Shown here: positions 8,614-19,239 of the stretch, in pieces
Position numbering within the stretch: the stretch's first letter is position 1
Layout of the letters: every line of letters starts with the position of its first letter
Assembly (NCBI RefSeq): GCF_000430725.1
Contig: NZ_AUMO01000043.1
Span: forward strand, 1,555-65,554
Reading direction: 5' to 3'
Source of the DNA: Azohydromonas australica DSM 1124
GTDB lineage: Bacteria; Pseudomonadota; Gammaproteobacteria; Burkholderiales; Burkholderiaceae_C
DNA: 64,000 bases
Translations under genes and position numbers: made by a program
Notes under the pieces: model-generated
Seen by the model: only the letters and a program-made list of their open reading frames with translations
What the model was told of the DNA's origin: nothing
Database searches by the model: none

Positions 8614-10494
8614 TCAGGCCTTGGCGGCCGGGGTGTCGCCCTCGGGGCGCCAGACTTGGCCGATGGACACCGACTTCAGGCGCTTCTTGCGCCCGTACCA
8701 GAAGTTGACCAGGCCACGCGAGAACATCACGGCCGAGAACATCGAGGTGAGGATGCCCAGGCAGTGCACGACGGCGAAGCCGCGCACCGGGCCTGAGCCA
8801 AAAGCCAGCAACGCCACGCCGGCGATGAGCGTGGTGACGTTGGAGTCCAGGATGGTGGCCCAGGCGCGCTCGTAGCCGGCGTGGATGGCCGTCTGCGGCG
8901 AAGAGCCGTTGCGCAACTCCTCGCGCACGCGCTCGTTGATGAGCACGTTGGCGTCGATGGCCATGCCCAGCGTCAGTGCGATGGCCGCGATACCCGGAAG
9001 CGTCAGCGTCGCCTGCAGCATGGACAGCACCGCCACCAGCAGAAGCAGGTTGAAGGCCAGCGCCAGCGTGGAGAACACGCCAAACAGCAGGTAGTACGCG
9101 CACATGAACGTGGCGATGGCCAGGAAGCCGTAGGTCACGCTGTGGAAACCCTTGGCGATGTTGTCCGCCCCCAGGCTCGGCCCGATGGTGCGCTCCTCGA
9201 TGATTTCCATCGGCGCCGCCAGCGAGCCCGCGCGCAGCAGCAGCGCGGTGTCGCTGGCTTCCTGCGTGGTCATGCGACCGGAGATCTGGACGCGTCCGCC
9301 GGAAATTTCCGAGCGGATCACGGGCGCGGTAACGACTTCACCCTTGCCCTTTTCGAACAGCAGGATGGCCATGCGCTTGCCCACGTTCTCGCGCGTGATG
9401 TCGCGGAAGATCCGTGCGCCCTTGGCATCGAGCGTCAGGTGCACGGCGGGCTCGTGGTTTTGGCCATCGAAGCCCGGCTGGGCGTCGTTGAGGTTCTCGC
9501 CGGTGAGGATGACCTGGCGCTTGACGATCAGCGGCGCGCCGCCGCGCTCGACGTAGCGCTCGGTACCGAAAGGCACGGGGCCTGAGCCCACGGCGGCCGC
9601 GGCCGCCTCGGCACTGTCGTCCACCAGGCGCACTTCCAGCGTGGCGGTGCGGCCGATGATGTCCTTGGCCTTGGCGGTGTCCTGCACGCCGGGCAACTGC
9701 ACCACGACACGGTCCGTACCCTGCTGCTGGATCACCGGCTCGGCAACACCGAGCTCGTTGACGCGGTTGTGCAGCGTGGTGATGTTCTGCTTGAGCGCAG
9801 CCTCCTGCACGGCGCGCGCGGCCTGCGGCTTGAGCACGCCAGTCAGACGCAGATCACTGCCCTCGCCCATGGGCGTCCATTGCAGGTCAGGCAGCTGGGT
9901 GGTGAGCAGGCTCTGGGCGCTGGCGAGCGTCGCGGCATCGCGGAAGCGGACTTCCACGTTGTTGCCCTCGCGCGCGATCCCGGCATGACGCACGTTCTTG
10001 TCGCGCAGCAGCGTGCGTACGTCACCGGCCATCGATTCGGCCTTCTTGGTCTGCGCCGCCCGCATGTCCACCTGCATCAGGAAATGCACGCCGCCGCGCA
10101 GGTCCAGGCCCAGGTACATGGGCAGTGCGTGCAGCGACGTCAGCCAAGCCGGCGAACGGCTGACCAGGTTGAGCGCGACGATGTAGGTCGGGTCGGCCGG
10201 ATCCGTGTTGAGGGCGCGATTGAGCGCGTCTTTTGCCTTGAGCTGCGTATCCGGATCGGTGAAGCGCGCACGCACCGAATTGCCGTCGAGTTGCACGAAG
10301 TCGGGCTGAACGCCCGCCTGCTTCAGCACGTCTTCAACGCGTTGCGTCAGCGCGGCATCGACCTTGACGGTGGCCTTGCCGCTGGAGACCTGGACCGCAG
10401 GGGCCTCGCCAAAGAAGTTGGGCAGCGTGTACACGAGCCCGACCAGCAGCGCGATCGCCAAGATCGCGTATTTCCACCAGGGATAGCGGTTCAT
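8614..10494 (-). CDS. secD: Protein translocase subunit SecD
   Basis: Forms the SecDF complex with SecF. The 626-residue product begins with a membrane segment (about 8-26), has the GLDLRGGVHFLMQVD motif at the start of the large periplasmic P1 domain, a second periplasmic repeat with NRVNELGVAEPVIQQQG, and six C-terminal membrane segments carrying GMAIDANVLINERVREE. The start at 10494 (MNRYPWWKY) follows AGGAA-type sequence a few nucleotides upstream. It lies between yajC and secF, all on the minus strand. Confidence 0.97.
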   Translation of the reverse strand: MNRYPWWKYAILAIALLVGLVYTLPNFFGEAPAVQVSSGKATVKVDAALTQRVEDVLKQAGVQPDFVQLDGNSVRARFTDPDTQLKAKDALNRALNTDPADPTYIVALNLVSRSPAWLTSLHALPMYLGLDLRGGVHFLMQVDMRAAQTKKAESMAGDVRTLLRDKNVRHAGIAREGNNVEVRFRDAATLASAQSLLTTQLPDLQWTPMGEGSDLRLTGVLKPQAARAVQEAALKQNITTLHNRVNELGVAEPVIQQQGTDRVVVQLPGVQDTAKAKDIIGRTATLEVRLVDDSAEAAAAAVGSGPVPFGTERYVERGGAPLIVKRQVILTGENLNDAQPGFDGQNHEPAVHLTLDAKGARIFRDITRENVGKRMAILLFEKGKGEVVTAPVIRSEISGGRVQISGRMTTQEASDTALLLRAGSLAAPMEIIEERTIGPSLGADNIAKGFHSVTYGFLAIATFMCAYYLLFGVFSTLALAFNLLLLVAVLSMLQATLTLPGIAAIALTLGMAIDANVLINERVREELRNGSSPQTAIHAGYERAWATILDSNVTTLIAGVALLAFGSGPVRGFAVVHCLGILTSMFSAVMFSRGLVNFWYGRKKRLKSVSIGQVWRPEGDTPAAKA

Positions 10495-10560
10495 CGATGG
10501 TTCCTTGCGCCGCGCGAACCCGGCGCCTGCGACCGCCCGTCAGGACGGGCACGCCGCGAA

Positions 10561-10884
10561 TTACTTGAAGGTGCCCTTGGGCAGCACCTGCACCACGGCG
10601 CTGCGCTGCACCTGCATTTCCACACCGTTGGCGACTTCGATATGGACGAAGCTCTCGCCGAGCTTAGTGACCTTGCCCAGCAGACCGCCGGCGGTCACCA
10701 CCTCATCGCCCTTGGCCAGGGCGGAGATCATGGCCTTGTGCTCCTTCTGCCGCTTCATCTGGGGACGGATCATGATGAAGTACAGCACCACGAACATCAG
10801 CACCAGAGGCAGCATGCTCATCAGGCTGTCAGTGGCAGAGGCGGCCGGGGCGGCGGCCTGGGCAAAGGCGGGGGAAATCAACAC
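10561..10884 (-). CDS. yajC: Preprotein translocase accessory protein YajC
   Basis: Small single-pass inner-membrane protein of the SecDF-YajC holo-translocon. The 107-residue product begins with a GTG codon, has a short N-terminal leader ending around FAQA, a membrane segment at about 24-43, and the family motif MIRPQMKRQKEHKAMISALAKGDEVVTAGG. An AAGGA ribosome binding site lies about 9 nt upstream of the GTG. It is the first gene of the secDF operon. The 186 bp upstream to the tRNA terminator contain an 8-bp inverted repeat (10973-10995) but no promoter I can call with confidence. Confidence 0.94.
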   Translation of the reverse strand: MLISPAFAQAAAPAASATDSLMSMLPLVLMFVVLYFIMIRPQMKRQKEHKAMISALAKGDEVVTAGGLLGKVTKLGESFVHIEVANGVEMQVQRSAVVQVLPKGTFK

Positions 10885-11070
10885 GGCAGGCGTTCCTTGT
10901 TCTGTAAGGTGTCCAGCGCCCGCGCTACCGACGGCAGCGCGAAGCAGGGAACCCGGGATTCTAAGCGGCGGTCAAGCCACCATCGGAGTGGCTTGGAGTG
11001 ACATGCCGGCCGGTGCGTTCCCTTGATGGCCACAAGCACTGCACATACACAAGGCATACGCCCAAAAGCA

Positions 11071-11097
11071 AACAGGCCGTCACACGGACGGCCTGTT
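11071..11097 (-). terminator. Terminator of the initiator tRNA gene
   Basis: An 11-bp perfect stem (11071-11081 with 11087-11097) is followed on the minus strand by TTTGCTTTT. It begins 9 bp past the CCA end of tRNA-fMet. Confidence 0.85.
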
Positions 11098-11105
11098 TTG
11101 ATTTT

Positions 11106-11182
<77 letters not shown>

Positions 11183-11303
11183 ACTGAAGAATTGAATTCT
11201 AGCAAGCCTTTTGGCGGCACACAAGGGCTGCTTCGAAAAAGTTTTGTTGACGCACGGAACCCCAGGATGGCGGCCCCAGCACAACAGGGGCGCCAAGGCA
11301 CGA

Positions 11304-11328
11304 AAAAGCCCGCTCAGGGCGGGCTTTT
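11304..11328 (-). terminator. Terminator of the rpsM-rplQ (alpha) operon
   Basis: A 10-bp stem (11304-11313 with 11319-11328), built from AAAAGCCCGC and its complement, is followed on the minus strand by a T-rich tract. It lies 22 bp past the rplQ stop. Confidence 0.88.
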
Positions 11329-11350
11329 GTATGAGGCGCTGTATCGCGAC

Positions 11351-11752
11351 TTATTCGGCAGCAGCTTCAGCAGCCGACGCAGCTTCGGTGGTCTCGGGAC
11401 GATCCACCAGCTCGACGTAGGCCATGGGAGCGTTGTCGCCAACGCGGAAACCCATCTTCAGGATGCGGGTGTAGCCGCCCGGACGGGCCTTGAAGCGCGG
11501 GCCCAGGTCGTTGAACAGCTTGACGACGATGTCGCGGTCACGCAGGCGGTCGAAAGCCAGGCGGCGGTTGGCCAGCGTGGGCTCCTTGGCCAGAGTGATC
11601 AGCGGCTCGACAACGCGGCGCAGTTCCTTGGCCTTGGGCAGCGTGGTCTTGATGGCCTCGTGCTGCAGCAGCGACACGCACATGTTGCGCAGCATGGCGG
11701 CGCGGTGTTCGCTGGTACGGTTGAGTTTGCGGGGGCCGTTACGGTGGCGCAT
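11351..11752 (-). CDS. rplQ: 50S ribosomal protein L17
   Basis: A 133-residue protein that binds 23S rRNA near the exit tunnel. The family opening [20 protein letters not shown] is complete, followed by [18 protein letters not shown]. The last 12 residues are an Ala/Glu-rich tail ([11 protein letters not shown]) that is probably disordered. It is the last gene of the alpha operon, 123 bp after rpoA, and is followed by a strong terminator. Confidence 0.97.
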   Translation of the reverse strand: MRHRNGPRKLNRTSEHRAAMLRNMCVSLLQHEAIKTTLPKAKELRRVVEPLITLAKEPTLANRRLAFDRLRDRDIVVKLFNDLGPRFKARPGGYTRILKMGFRVGDNAPMAYVELVDRPETTEAASAAEAAAE

Positions 11753-11875
11753 GGTGCTTTCCTTTCCTTATCAAACCCCCGGCCGGATCAGGTACCGGGG
11801 GGTGCACCGGGCCGCCCGCCAAGGCGGCCCTATTTCGTAGGTCACAGGCACAGTGGCAACTGCGCCTGGCGTTCA

Positions 11876-12862
11876 TCAACGCTTGTCGAGGCCTTGCGGT
11901 GGCCAGTTCTCCAGACGCGCGCCCAGGGTCAGGCCGCGCGAGGCCAGCACTTCCTTGATCTCGTTGAGCGACTTGCGGCCCAGATTGGGAGTCTTGAGCA
12001 GCTCGGTCTCGGTGCGCTGGATGAGGTCGCCGATGTAGTAGATGTTCTCTGCCTTGAGGCAGTTGGCCGAGCGCACGGTGAGCTCAAGCTCATCCACCGG
12101 GCGCAGCAGGATCGGGTCGAACTGGGCACTGCGCTGCGCAGGCTGGTCAAAGGCGGCGATCTCGTTGCCTTCGAGTTGCGCGAACACGGCGAGCTGTTCC
12201 ACCAGGATCTTGGCCGAAGCGCGGATGGCTTCCTCCGGCGAGATGGCGCCGTTGGTTTCGATCTCCATCACCAGCTTGTCGAGGTCGGTACGCTGTTCCA
12301 CGCGCGCGTTCTCCACGGCGTAGCTCACGCGACGCACAGGCGAGAACGAAGCATCGAGAACGATGCGACCGATGGCCTTGGTCGGCTCGTCGCCGTAGCG
12401 GCGCATGTTGCCGGGCACGTAGCCGCGGCCCTTCTCGACCTTGATCTGCATGTCGAGCTTGCCGCCTTGCGACAGGTGCGCAATGACGTGCTCGGGATTG
12501 ATGATCTCGACGTCGTGCGGCGTCTGGATGTCGCCGGCGGTGACGGGGCCCTCGCCTTCCTTGCGCAGCACCAGCGTGACCTCGTCACGGTTGTGCAGCC
12601 GGAACGTCACGCCCTTGAGATTGAGCATGATGTGGACCACGTCTTCCTGCACGCCGTCGATCGTGGAGTACTCGTGAAGCACGCCCGCGATGGTGACTTC
12701 CGTCGGCGCGTAACCCACCATCGACGACAACAGCACACGGCGCAGGGCGTTGCCCAGCGTGTGGCCGTAGCCGCGCTCGAACGGCTCGAGTGTCACCTCG
12801 GCACGGTGACCACCCAGCGACTCGACGTTGATGGCCTTGGGTTTCAGCAGATTGGTTTGCAT
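11876..12862 (-). CDS. rpoA: DNA-directed RNA polymerase subunit alpha
   Basis: Assembles the polymerase core and contacts UP elements and activators. The 328-residue product has the N-terminal dimerisation domain (about 1-232, with [20 protein letters not shown] at 28-47) and the C-terminal domain (about 250-320), which shows [18 protein letters not shown], including the DNA-contacting Arg and the helix-hairpin-helix. It lies between rpsD and rplQ. The 158-bp spacer to rpsD is GC-rich and could form a long stem, but I see no clear promoter in it. Confidence 0.98.
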   Translation of the reverse strand: MQTNLLKPKAINVESLGGHRAEVTLEPFERGYGHTLGNALRRVLLSSMVGYAPTEVTIAGVLHEYSTIDGVQEDVVHIMLNLKGVTFRLHNRDEVTLVLRKEGEGPVTAGDIQTPHDVEIINPEHVIAHLSQGGKLDMQIKVEKGRGYVPGNMRRYGDEPTKAIGRIVLDASFSPVRRVSYAVENARVEQRTDLDKLVMEIETNGAISPEEAIRASAKILVEQLAVFAQLEGNEIAAFDQPAQRSAQFDPILLRPVDELELTVRSANCLKAENIYYIGDLIQRTETELLKTPNLGRKSLNEIKEVLASRGLTLGARLENWPPQGLDKR

Positions 12863-13020
12863 TGAGTCCTGTTCCTGTCAATACCCTCGGCTCGTTACAC
12901 CGATAAGGCTGATGGAGCTGCCGGGCCTGACGCAGCCCGCTGCACGCCCGGCATGCACAGCAGGTCTGCCGCCGCCATGCGCGCCCGCGGGTGCGGCGCA
13001 CGGCGGCGAAGGCTCGCGCA

Positions 13021-13644
13021 TCAGCGCGAGTAGAGTTCGACGATCAGCGACTCGTTGATCTCGGCACCGAATTCATCACGGTCCGGGGCCTTCTTGAACA
13101 CGCCTTCCATCTTGGCGATGTCCACCTGCACCCAGCCCGGCAGGCCAATGGAGTCGGCCAGCTTGAGCGCATCCTGGATGCGCAGCTGCTTCTTGGCCTT
13201 CTCGCGCACGGCCACCACATCACCCGGCTTGACCAAGTAGGAGGCAATGTTCACGACCTGGCCGTTGACCGTCAGGGCCTTGTGCGACACCAGCTGACGC
13301 GCTTCAGCACGGGTGGAACCAAAGCCCATGCGGTAGGCCACGTTGTCCAGGCGCGACTCCAGCAGCGACAGCAGGTTGGCACCGGTGTTGCCCTTGCGGC
13401 GTTCGGCTTCGGCGAAATAGCGGCGGAACTGGCGCTCCAGCACGCCGTACATGCGCTTGACCTTCTGCTTCTCACGCAGTTGCAGGCCGAAGTCGCTGGT
13501 GCGCGAGCCGGAGGTACGGCCATGCTGTCCGGGCTTGCTGTCAAACTTGGCCTTGTCACTGATGGCGCGACGGGCGCTCTTCAGGAACAGGTCAGTGCCT
13601 TCACGGCGGGAAAGTTTGGCCTTGGGGCCGAGATAACGTGCCAC
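13021..13644 (-). CDS. rpsD: 30S ribosomal protein S4
   Basis: Primary 16S rRNA binding protein that nucleates 30S assembly and in many bacteria represses its own operon. The 207-residue product begins [16 protein letters not shown] and has the S4 RNA-binding module at about 96-160 ([20 protein letters not shown]). It lacks the CxxC pairs of zinc-binding S4 forms. A 199-bp structured spacer separates it from rpsK, unusually long for this otherwise compact cluster. Confidence 0.98.
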   Translation of the reverse strand: MARYLGPKAKLSRREGTDLFLKSARRAISDKAKFDSKPGQHGRTSGSRTSDFGLQLREKQKVKRMYGVLERQFRRYFAEAERRKGNTGANLLSLLESRLDNVAYRMGFGSTRAEARQLVSHKALTVNGQVVNIASYLVKPGDVVAVREKAKKQLRIQDALKLADSIGLPGWVQVDIAKMEGVFKKAPDRDEFGAEINESLIVELYSR

Positions 13645-13740
13645 GTGCTTGTCCTTGGAAGTCGGTCTGACGCGACGGCCAAAGGCCGCGCGCGAGTCTG
13701 GCGGGTCTTGTTGTGCAAACGCTCAGACGGTGGTCTTCAT

Positions 13741-13816
13741 GGCCCAAAACTGCTCGACTCATGCGTCGAGTTGGCTATTGGGCCCACTGTAAGCGCCAAT
13801 GCCGCCCGAAGGCGGC
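13741..13816 (-). other. Structured spacer RNA between rpsK and rpsD
   Basis: Two strong stems are visible. One is nested: GGCCCAA at 13741-13747 pairs with 13778-13784 around an inner 6-bp stem (13753-13758 with 13765-13770). The other is a 6-bp GC stem with a UUCG loop on the transcript (13801-13806 with 13811-13816). Neither has a T-run. They could be an RNA processing site or a protein-binding leader for rpsD; this is inferred from structure only. Confidence 0.45.
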
Positions 13817-13843
13817 GGCAAAGGGCGCGATTCTACAACGAAA

Positions 13844-14248
13844 TCAGATGCGGCGACGCTTCTGGGGGCGGCAGCCGTTGTGCGGCACGGGCGTCACGTC
13901 AGAGATCGACGTGATGCGAATGCCCAGCGAGGCCAGGGCGCGCACCGAAGACTCGCGACCCGGGCCCGGGCCCTTGATCTTGACGTCCAGGTTCTTGATG
14001 CCCTGTTCTTGCGCCGCACGGCCGGCCATCTCGGCAGCCACCTGCGCCGCAAACGGCGTGCTCTTGCGCGAGCCCTTGAAGCCCTGGCCGCCCGAGGAAG
14101 CCCACGACAGGGCGCCGCCCTGGCGGTCGGTGATCGTGATGATCGTGTTGTTGAACGACGCGTGCACGTGCGCGATGCCGTCGGCGATGTTCTTGCGAAC
14201 CTTCTTGCTGACGCGACGCGCGGCGGTGTTGGTAGGTGCCTTAGCCAT
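13844..14248 (-). CDS. rpsK: 30S ribosomal protein S11
   Basis: A 134-residue platform protein of the 30S subunit. The core is typical: [24 protein letters not shown], then [16 protein letters not shown] and the C-terminal [18 protein letters not shown]. The N terminus has an Ala/Lys-rich extension ([19 protein letters not shown]) common in betaproteobacteria. It follows rpsM with a 30-bp gap. Confidence 0.98.
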   Translation of the reverse strand: MAKAPTNTAARRVSKKVRKNIADGIAHVHASFNNTIITITDRQGGALSWASSGGQGFKGSRKSTPFAAQVAAEMAGRAAQEQGIKNLDVKIKGPGPGRESSVRALASLGIRITSISDVTPVPHNGCRPQKRRRI

Positions 14249-14278
14249 GTTCGGTATCTCTCAATCGCTGCGAGCAGC

Positions 14279-14644
<366 letters not shown>

Positions 14645-14682
14645 GGAATACCTCTGTGTCCTGTCGTTGAGGGCTCAGCCGC

Positions 14683-14796
14683 TCAACCCTGGCGCTGCTT
14701 GTGGCGCGGGTCGGTGCAGATGACGCGCACCACGCCGTTGCGGCGGATGATCTTGCAATTGCGGCACATCTTCTTGACCGAAGCTGCTACTTTCAT
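14683..14796 (-). CDS. rpmJ: 50S ribosomal protein L36
   Basis: A 37-codon gene that starts at 14796. The product opens [19 protein letters not shown] and ends RHKQRQG. Cys11, Cys14, Cys27 and His32 form the zinc-ribbon ligand set, so this is the zinc-dependent form of L36. It lies between infA (26 bp upstream) and rpsM (38 bp downstream). Confidence 0.97.
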   Translation of the reverse strand: MKVAASVKKMCRNCKIIRRNGVVRVICTDPRHKQRQG

Positions 14797-14822
14797 GGTC
14801 TTCTCCTTGACCTTTCAATGAC

Positions 14823-15041
14823 TCATTTCGCCCGGAAGACGATGCGAGCGCGACTCAAATCGTAAGGGGTGAGCTCCACGGTGACCTTATCGCCGGGAAG
14901 GATGCGGATGTAGTGCATGCGCATCTTTCCGGAGATGTGGCCGAGCACCACGTGCCCGTTCTCAAGCTTCACCCGGAAGGTGGCGTTGGGCAGGTTCTCG
15001 AGAATTTCGCCCTGCATCTGGATGACGTCGTCTTTGGCCAT
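14823..15041 (-). CDS. infA: Translation initiation factor IF-1
   Basis: A 72-residue single OB-fold protein that occupies the A site during initiation. Residues such as [20 protein letters not shown] and [18 protein letters not shown] match the family. It begins 7 bp after the secY stop, inside the ribosomal cluster between secY and rpmJ, which is a known position in betaproteobacteria. Confidence 0.97.
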   Translation of the reverse strand: MAKDDVIQMQGEILENLPNATFRVKLENGHVVLGHISGKMRMHYIRILPGDKVTVELTPYDLSRARIVFRAK

Positions 15042-15048
15042 GCGTGTC

Positions 15049-16359
15049 TCAGCTTGCCTTGAAGTTCGCCTTCTTCAGCAGTGACTCGTACTGCTGGCTC
15101 ATCACGTAGCTCTGGACCTGAGCCCAGAAGTCCATCGTCACCACCACGATGATCAGCAGTGAGGTGCCACCGAAATAGAACGGTACGTTGTACTTCAGCA
15201 CCAAGAACTCGGGCAGCAGGCACACCAGCGTGATGTACGCAGCACCCGCCAGCGTCAGGCGCGAGAGGATGCGATCAATGTGCCGCGCCGTGTTCTCGCC
15301 CGGACGGATGCCCGGAATGAACGCACCGCTCTTCTTCAGGTTGTCTGCCGTCTCACGGCTGTTGAATACCAGCGCCGTGTAGAAGAAGCAGAAGAAGACG
15401 ATCATCGCCGCGTACAGCAGCACATAGATCGGCTGCCCCGGCGACAACGCACCCGAAAGATCCTTCAGCCACGTCAGACCCTCGCCGGTGGCGAACCAGC
15501 CGACGATCGTCGCGGGCAGCAGGATGATCGACGACGCGAAGATCGGCGGAATCACGCCCGACATGTTGAGCTTCAAGGGCAGATGCGACGACTGGCCGCC
15601 GTAAACCTTGTTGCCCACCTGGCGCTTGGCGTAGTTCACCAGGATCTTGCGCTGACCCCGCTCGACGAACACGACGAAGTAGGTCACCAGCACGACGATG
15701 GCGATGATGAACAGCGCGGCGATGATGCTCATCGCGCCGGTACGCACCAGCTCGAACAGACCGCCCACCGAACCCGGCAGACCTGCGGCGATACCCGAGA
15801 AGATCAGGATCGAGATACCGTTGCCCAGACCACGCTCGGTGATCTGCTCACCCAGCCACATCAGGAACATCGTGCCGGCCACCAGGCTCACCACGGTCGT
15901 CATGCGGAAGCCGAATCCCGGCGACAGCACCAGACCCTGCGATCCTTCGAGCGCAAGCGCGATACCCAGCGACTGGAACAGCGCCAAACCCAACGTGCCG
16001 TAGCGCGTGTACTGGGTGATCTTGCGCCGCCCGGCCTCGCCTTCCTTCTTCAGCGACTCCAGCGAAGGCACGACGTAGGTCATCAGTTGCATGATGATCG
16101 ACGCCGAGATGTACGGCATGATGCCCAACGCGAACACCGTGAAACGCGACAGCGCCCCGCCGGAGAACATGTTGAACAGGCTCAGGATGCCGCCCGACTG
16201 GCTCTTGAAGAGCTGCTGCAGTTGCTGCGGGTCGATCCCCGGCACCGGGATATGGGCGCCGATGCGATAGACCACCAGCGCAAGCACCAGGAACACGAGC
16301 CGGCGACGCAGATCGCCGAACTTCCCGCTCTTGGCCAGTTGGTTCGCTGAAGTAGCCAA
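15049..16359 (-). CDS. secY: Protein translocase subunit SecY
   Basis: Channel-forming subunit of SecYEG in the inner membrane. The 436-residue product has about ten membrane segments, the plug region ([18 protein letters not shown]), the cytosolic loop [16 protein letters not shown] and the conserved [13 protein letters not shown] loop. It follows rplO by 12 bp within the spc group. With yajC-secDF at 7.6-10.9 kb, the window encodes most of the holo-translocon apart from SecE, SecG and YidC. Confidence 0.98.
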   Translation of the reverse strand: MATSANQLAKSGKFGDLRRRLVFLVLALVVYRIGAHIPVPGIDPQQLQQLFKSQSGGILSLFNMFSGGALSRFTVFALGIMPYISASIIMQLMTYVVPSLESLKKEGEAGRRKITQYTRYGTLGLALFQSLGIALALEGSQGLVLSPGFGFRMTTVVSLVAGTMFLMWLGEQITERGLGNGISILIFSGIAAGLPGSVGGLFELVRTGAMSIIAALFIIAIVVLVTYFVVFVERGQRKILVNYAKRQVGNKVYGGQSSHLPLKLNMSGVIPPIFASSIILLPATIVGWFATGEGLTWLKDLSGALSPGQPIYVLLYAAMIVFFCFFYTALVFNSRETADNLKKSGAFIPGIRPGENTARHIDRILSRLTLAGAAYITLVCLLPEFLVLKYNVPFYFGGTSLLIIVVVTMDFWAQVQSYVMSQQYESLLKKANFKAS

Positions 16360-16371
16360 GGTCGCAGGTCC

Positions 16372-16812
16372 TTAAGCGTTGCTGGCCAGGCTGCCGCCGG
16401 CCGCTTCGATCGCCGCCTTGGCGCCCGCGGTGGCACCAATGCCCGACAGCGTGACCGCACGGGTCAGCTCACCGGACTTGATGACCTTCACGTTGCGCGC
16501 GATCTCGGGCACCAGGCCTGCGGCCTTGAGCACCACGAGGTTCACTTCCGTGGCCTCGAGCTTCTGCAGCTCGGCCAGGCTGATCTCGGCGTTGTACTTC
16601 AGCGAAGCCGACTTGAAGCCGCGCTTGGGCAGGCGGCGCTGCAGCGGCATTTGGCCGCCTTCGAAGCCCACCTTGTGGAAGCCGCCGGCACGCGACTTCT
16701 GGCCCTTGTGGCCACGACCCGCAGTCTTGCCCAGGCCCGAGCCGATGCCACGGCCGACACGGCGCTTGGCATGCTTGGCGCCCGAGGCGGGCTTGATGGT
16801 GTTGAGTTGCAT
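16372..16812 (-). CDS. rplO: 50S ribosomal protein L15
   Basis: A 146-residue late-assembly protein of the large subunit. The Gly/Arg-rich N-terminal extension ([23 protein letters not shown]) that threads into 23S rRNA is clear, followed by [18 protein letters not shown]. It sits between rpmD and secY. Confidence 0.97.
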   Translation of the reverse strand: MQLNTIKPASGAKHAKRRVGRGIGSGLGKTAGRGHKGQKSRAGGFHKVGFEGGQMPLQRRLPKRGFKSASLKYNAEISLAELQKLEATEVNLVVLKAAGLVPEIARNVKVIKSGELTRAVTLSGIGATAGAKAAIEAAGGSLASNA

Positions 16813-16845
16813 GGTTCGATTCCTTGTGCCTGGTCCCGTGGATGC

Positions 16846-17028
16846 TTAGAGCACCTTCACGAGGTAGGCGACCTTGTTGATCATGCCGCGCACAGCAGGC
16901 GTGTCCTCAAGGACAGACTCGCTGTTGAGCTTGCGCAGGCCCAGGCCACGCACGGTGTCGCGGTGGGACTGCTTGGTGCCGATCACGCTGCGCACCAGCT
17001 TGACCTTCAGGGTTTGCTTGTCAGACAT
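16846..17028 (-). CDS. rpmD: 50S ribosomal protein L30
   Basis: A 60-residue protein that begins [18 protein letters not shown] and contains [15 protein letters not shown]. The start at 17028 was chosen over an upstream in-frame ATG because it gives the normal family length. It lies between rpsE and rplO. Confidence 0.96.
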   Translation of the reverse strand: MSDKQTLKVKLVRSVIGTKQSHRDTVRGLGLRKLNSESVLEDTPAVRGMINKVAYLVKVL

Positions 17029-17047
17029 GCTGATTCTCCGCTGCGGC

Positions 17048-17566
17048 TTAGCCGAAGATCTCTTCGACGGTTTTGCCGCGCTTGGCCGCAACTTCGGCCG
17101 GCGTGGTGGAGCGGCGCAGCGCGTCCAGCGTGGCACGCACCATGTTGTAGGCGTTCGAGGAGCCCAGGCTCTTGGCCACGATGTCCGTGACGCCCATCAC
17201 CTCGAAGACGGCACGCATCGGGCCGCCGGCGATGATGCCGGTACCGGCCGGCGCGGGGGCCAGCAGCACCTTGGCAGCGCCATGCTCGCCGCGCACGTTG
17301 TGGTACACGGTGCCGTTCTTCAGGGCCACCTTGAACATGTTGCGGCGGGCGGCTTCCATGGCCTTCTGCACCGACACCGGCACTTCCTTGGCCTTGCCCT
17401 TGCCCATGCCGATGCGGCCGTCGCCGTCACCCACCACCGTCAGAGCCGCGAAGCTCATGGTGCGGCCGCCCTTGACGACCTTGGTGACGCGGTTGACCGC
17501 GATCATCTTTTCCTTCAGACCGTCGTCGTTGCCTTCAGTCTGAGCGCGAGGTTGAAACTTTGCCAT
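17048..17566 (-). CDS. rpsE: 30S ribosomal protein S5
   Basis: A 172-residue protein involved in decoding accuracy and the mRNA entry helicase. It shows the double-stranded RNA-binding N-terminal domain ([23 protein letters not shown]), the loop [18 protein letters not shown] and the C-terminal domain with [17 protein letters not shown]. It sits between rplR (12 bp upstream) and rpmD. Confidence 0.98.
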   Translation of the reverse strand: MAKFQPRAQTEGNDDGLKEKMIAVNRVTKVVKGGRTMSFAALTVVGDGDGRIGMGKGKAKEVPVSVQKAMEAARRNMFKVALKNGTVYHNVRGEHGAAKVLLAPAPAGTGIIAGGPMRAVFEVMGVTDIVAKSLGSSNAYNMVRATLDALRRSTTPAEVAAKRGKTVEEIFG

Positions 17567-17578
17567 GTTGGATCCTGG

Positions 17579-17947
17579 TCAGAACTGCAGGCCGGCTTCG
17601 CGAGCGGCTTCGGCCAGCGCCTTGACGCGACCGTGATAGGCGAAGCCCGCGCGGTCGAAGGCCACCTTCTCGATACCGGCGGCCTTGGCCTTCTCGGCAA
17701 TGCGCTTGCCGATCAGGGCCGCGGCGGCGGTGTTGCCACCTTTGCCTTCGGCGCCCAGTTGCTCGCGCACTTCCTTCTCGGCGGTCGAGGCGCTCACGAG
17801 CACCTTGGTACCGCAGTCGGAGATGACGCTGGCGTAGATGTGCAGGTTGGAGCGGAACACCGTCAGGCGCGCCACGCGCTGCACGGCGATGCGCGCGCGC
17901 GTCTGGCGCGAGCGGCGGATGCGCTGATCCTTCTTGTTGATGGTCAT
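17579..17947 (-). CDS. rplR: 50S ribosomal protein L18
   Basis: A 122-residue 5S rRNA-binding protein. The basic N-terminal region ([16 protein letters not shown]) and the C-terminal motif [25 protein letters not shown] match the family. It follows rplF by 11 bp. Confidence 0.97.
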   Translation of the reverse strand: MTINKKDQRIRRSRQTRARIAVQRVARLTVFRSNLHIYASVISDCGTKVLVSASTAEKEVREQLGAEGKGGNTAAAALIGKRIAEKAKAAGIEKVAFDRAGFAYHGRVKALAEAAREAGLQF

Positions 17948-17958
17948 GCTGCCACTCC

Positions 17959-18492
17959 TTACTTCTTCTTGGTCTCTTTGAGGACCACGCGCTCGTCGCT
18001 GTAGCGGATGCCCTTGCCCTTGTAGGGCTCGGGAGGACGGATGGCGCGCACTTCAGCGGCCACCTGACCCACCACTTGGCGATCGGCTCCCTTGATGAGG
18101 ATCTCGGTCTGGGTCGGGCACTGCACGGTGATGCCGGCAGGCATGTCCTTGACCACAGGATGCGAGAAACCCACTTGCAGGTTCAGCTTCTGGCCCTGGG
18201 CCTGGGCGCGGAAGCCCACGCCGACCAGGTTGAGCTTGCGCTCGAAGCCCTTGCTCACGCCCGTGACCATGTTGTTGACCAGCGCGCGCAGCGTGCCGCT
18301 CATGGCATCGGCTTCGGCGCTGTCATTGACGGGGGCGAAGCGCAGCGTGCCGGCCTCGTTGCTCACCGTCACCAGCGAGTTCACGGGACGGGACAGCGTG
18401 CCTTGCGCGCCCTTGACGGTGATTTGTTCGGCCGTCACCGACACGTCCACGCCCTGCGGGACGGCGATGGGCATTTTTCCAACGCGGGACAT
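17959..18492 (-). CDS. rplF: 50S ribosomal protein L6
   Basis: A 177-residue two-domain protein near the sarcin-ricin loop. It begins [17 protein letters not shown] and ends with the family signature [12 protein letters not shown] and a Lys-rich tail. It sits between rpsH and rplR. Confidence 0.98.
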   Translation of the reverse strand: MSRVGKMPIAVPQGVDVSVTAEQITVKGAQGTLSRPVNSLVTVSNEAGTLRFAPVNDSAEADAMSGTLRALVNNMVTGVSKGFERKLNLVGVGFRAQAQGQKLNLQVGFSHPVVKDMPAGITVQCPTQTEILIKGADRQVVGQVAAEVRAIRPPEPYKGKGIRYSDERVVLKETKKK

Positions 18493-18505
18493 TGCTCGTC
18501 TCTCC

Positions 18506-18901
18506 TTAGGCCACGTAGCACAGCACTTCGCCGCCGATGCCGGCAGCGCGCGCCTTGCGGTCCGTCATCACGCCCTTCGGGGTGGTGACGATCGCCACGC
18601 CCAGGCCGTTTTGAACCTGGGGAATGTCGTGGCGGCCCTTGTAGATGCGCAGGCCCGGGCGGCTCACGCGCTCGATGCGCTCGATCACCGGACGACCCGC
18701 GTAGTACTTCAGCGCGATTTCCAGCTCGGACTTGCCCGGCTCGCCCTTGATGGCGAAGCCGTCGATGTAACCCTCGTCCTTCAGGACCTGGGCAATCGCC
18801 ACCTTCAGCTTGGACGACGGCATGGACACGCTGGCCTTGTCAACGCTTTGGGCGTTGCGGATGCGCGTCAGCATGTCGGCGATCGGATCACTCATGCTCA
18901 T
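18506..18901 (-). CDS. rpsH: 30S ribosomal protein S8
   Basis: A 131-residue 16S rRNA-binding protein; in E. coli it is the repressor of the spc operon. It begins [18 protein letters not shown] and ends with the signature [22 protein letters not shown] second ATG two codons in is an alternative start. I did not find an obvious S8-binding mimic near rplE. Confidence 0.98.
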   Translation of the reverse strand: MSMSDPIADMLTRIRNAQSVDKASVSMPSSKLKVAIAQVLKDEGYIDGFAIKGEPGKSELEIALKYYAGRPVIERIERVSRPGLRIYKGRHDIPQVQNGLGVAIVTTPKGVMTDRKARAAGIGGEVLCYVA

Positions 18902-18925
18902 TCGAAATCTCCTGCTCTCGCCGAC

Positions 18926-19231
18926 TTACCAGCTGGCCTTGACGACACCGGGGATGTCGCCCTTGAAGGCCAGTTCACGGATCTTGGTACGTGCCAGACC
19001 GAACTGGCGGAAGGTGCCACGGGGACGACCGGTGAGTTCGCAACGGTTGCGCAGACGGGTCGGGTTGGCGTTGCGGGGCAGCTTCTGCAGCTCCAGGCGC
19101 GCGGCGTAGCGCTCTTCTTCCGAACGCTTGGCATCGTCGATGATGGCCTTGAGCTCGGCGTACTTCTTGGCGAACTTGGCGACCAGCTGTTCGCGCTTCA
19201 GCTCGCGCTGAATCAGAGAAAGTTTAGCCAC
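18926..19231 (-). CDS. rpsN: 30S ribosomal protein S14
   Basis: A 101-residue protein of the 30S head. It has the long zinc-free form (no CxxC ligands): the positions that carry zinc cysteines in the short form are [20 protein letters not shown] here. It sits between rplE (8 bp upstream) and rpsH. Confidence 0.97.
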   Translation of the reverse strand: MAKLSLIQRELKREQLVAKFAKKYAELKAIIDDAKRSEEERYAARLELQKLPRNANPTRLRNRCELTGRPRGTFRQFGLARTKIRELAFKGDIPGVVKASW

Positions 19232-19239
19232 AGGTCACC

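Noticed and set aside
10973-10995. 8-bp inverted repeat upstream of yajC as a terminator or operator
   Set aside because: There is no T-run on either strand and no nearby stop codon that needs termination. I could not support a specific role.
12863-13020. GC-rich stem in the rpsD-rpoA spacer as a terminator
   Set aside because: There is no T-run after the stem, and rpoA would be left without a visible promoter.
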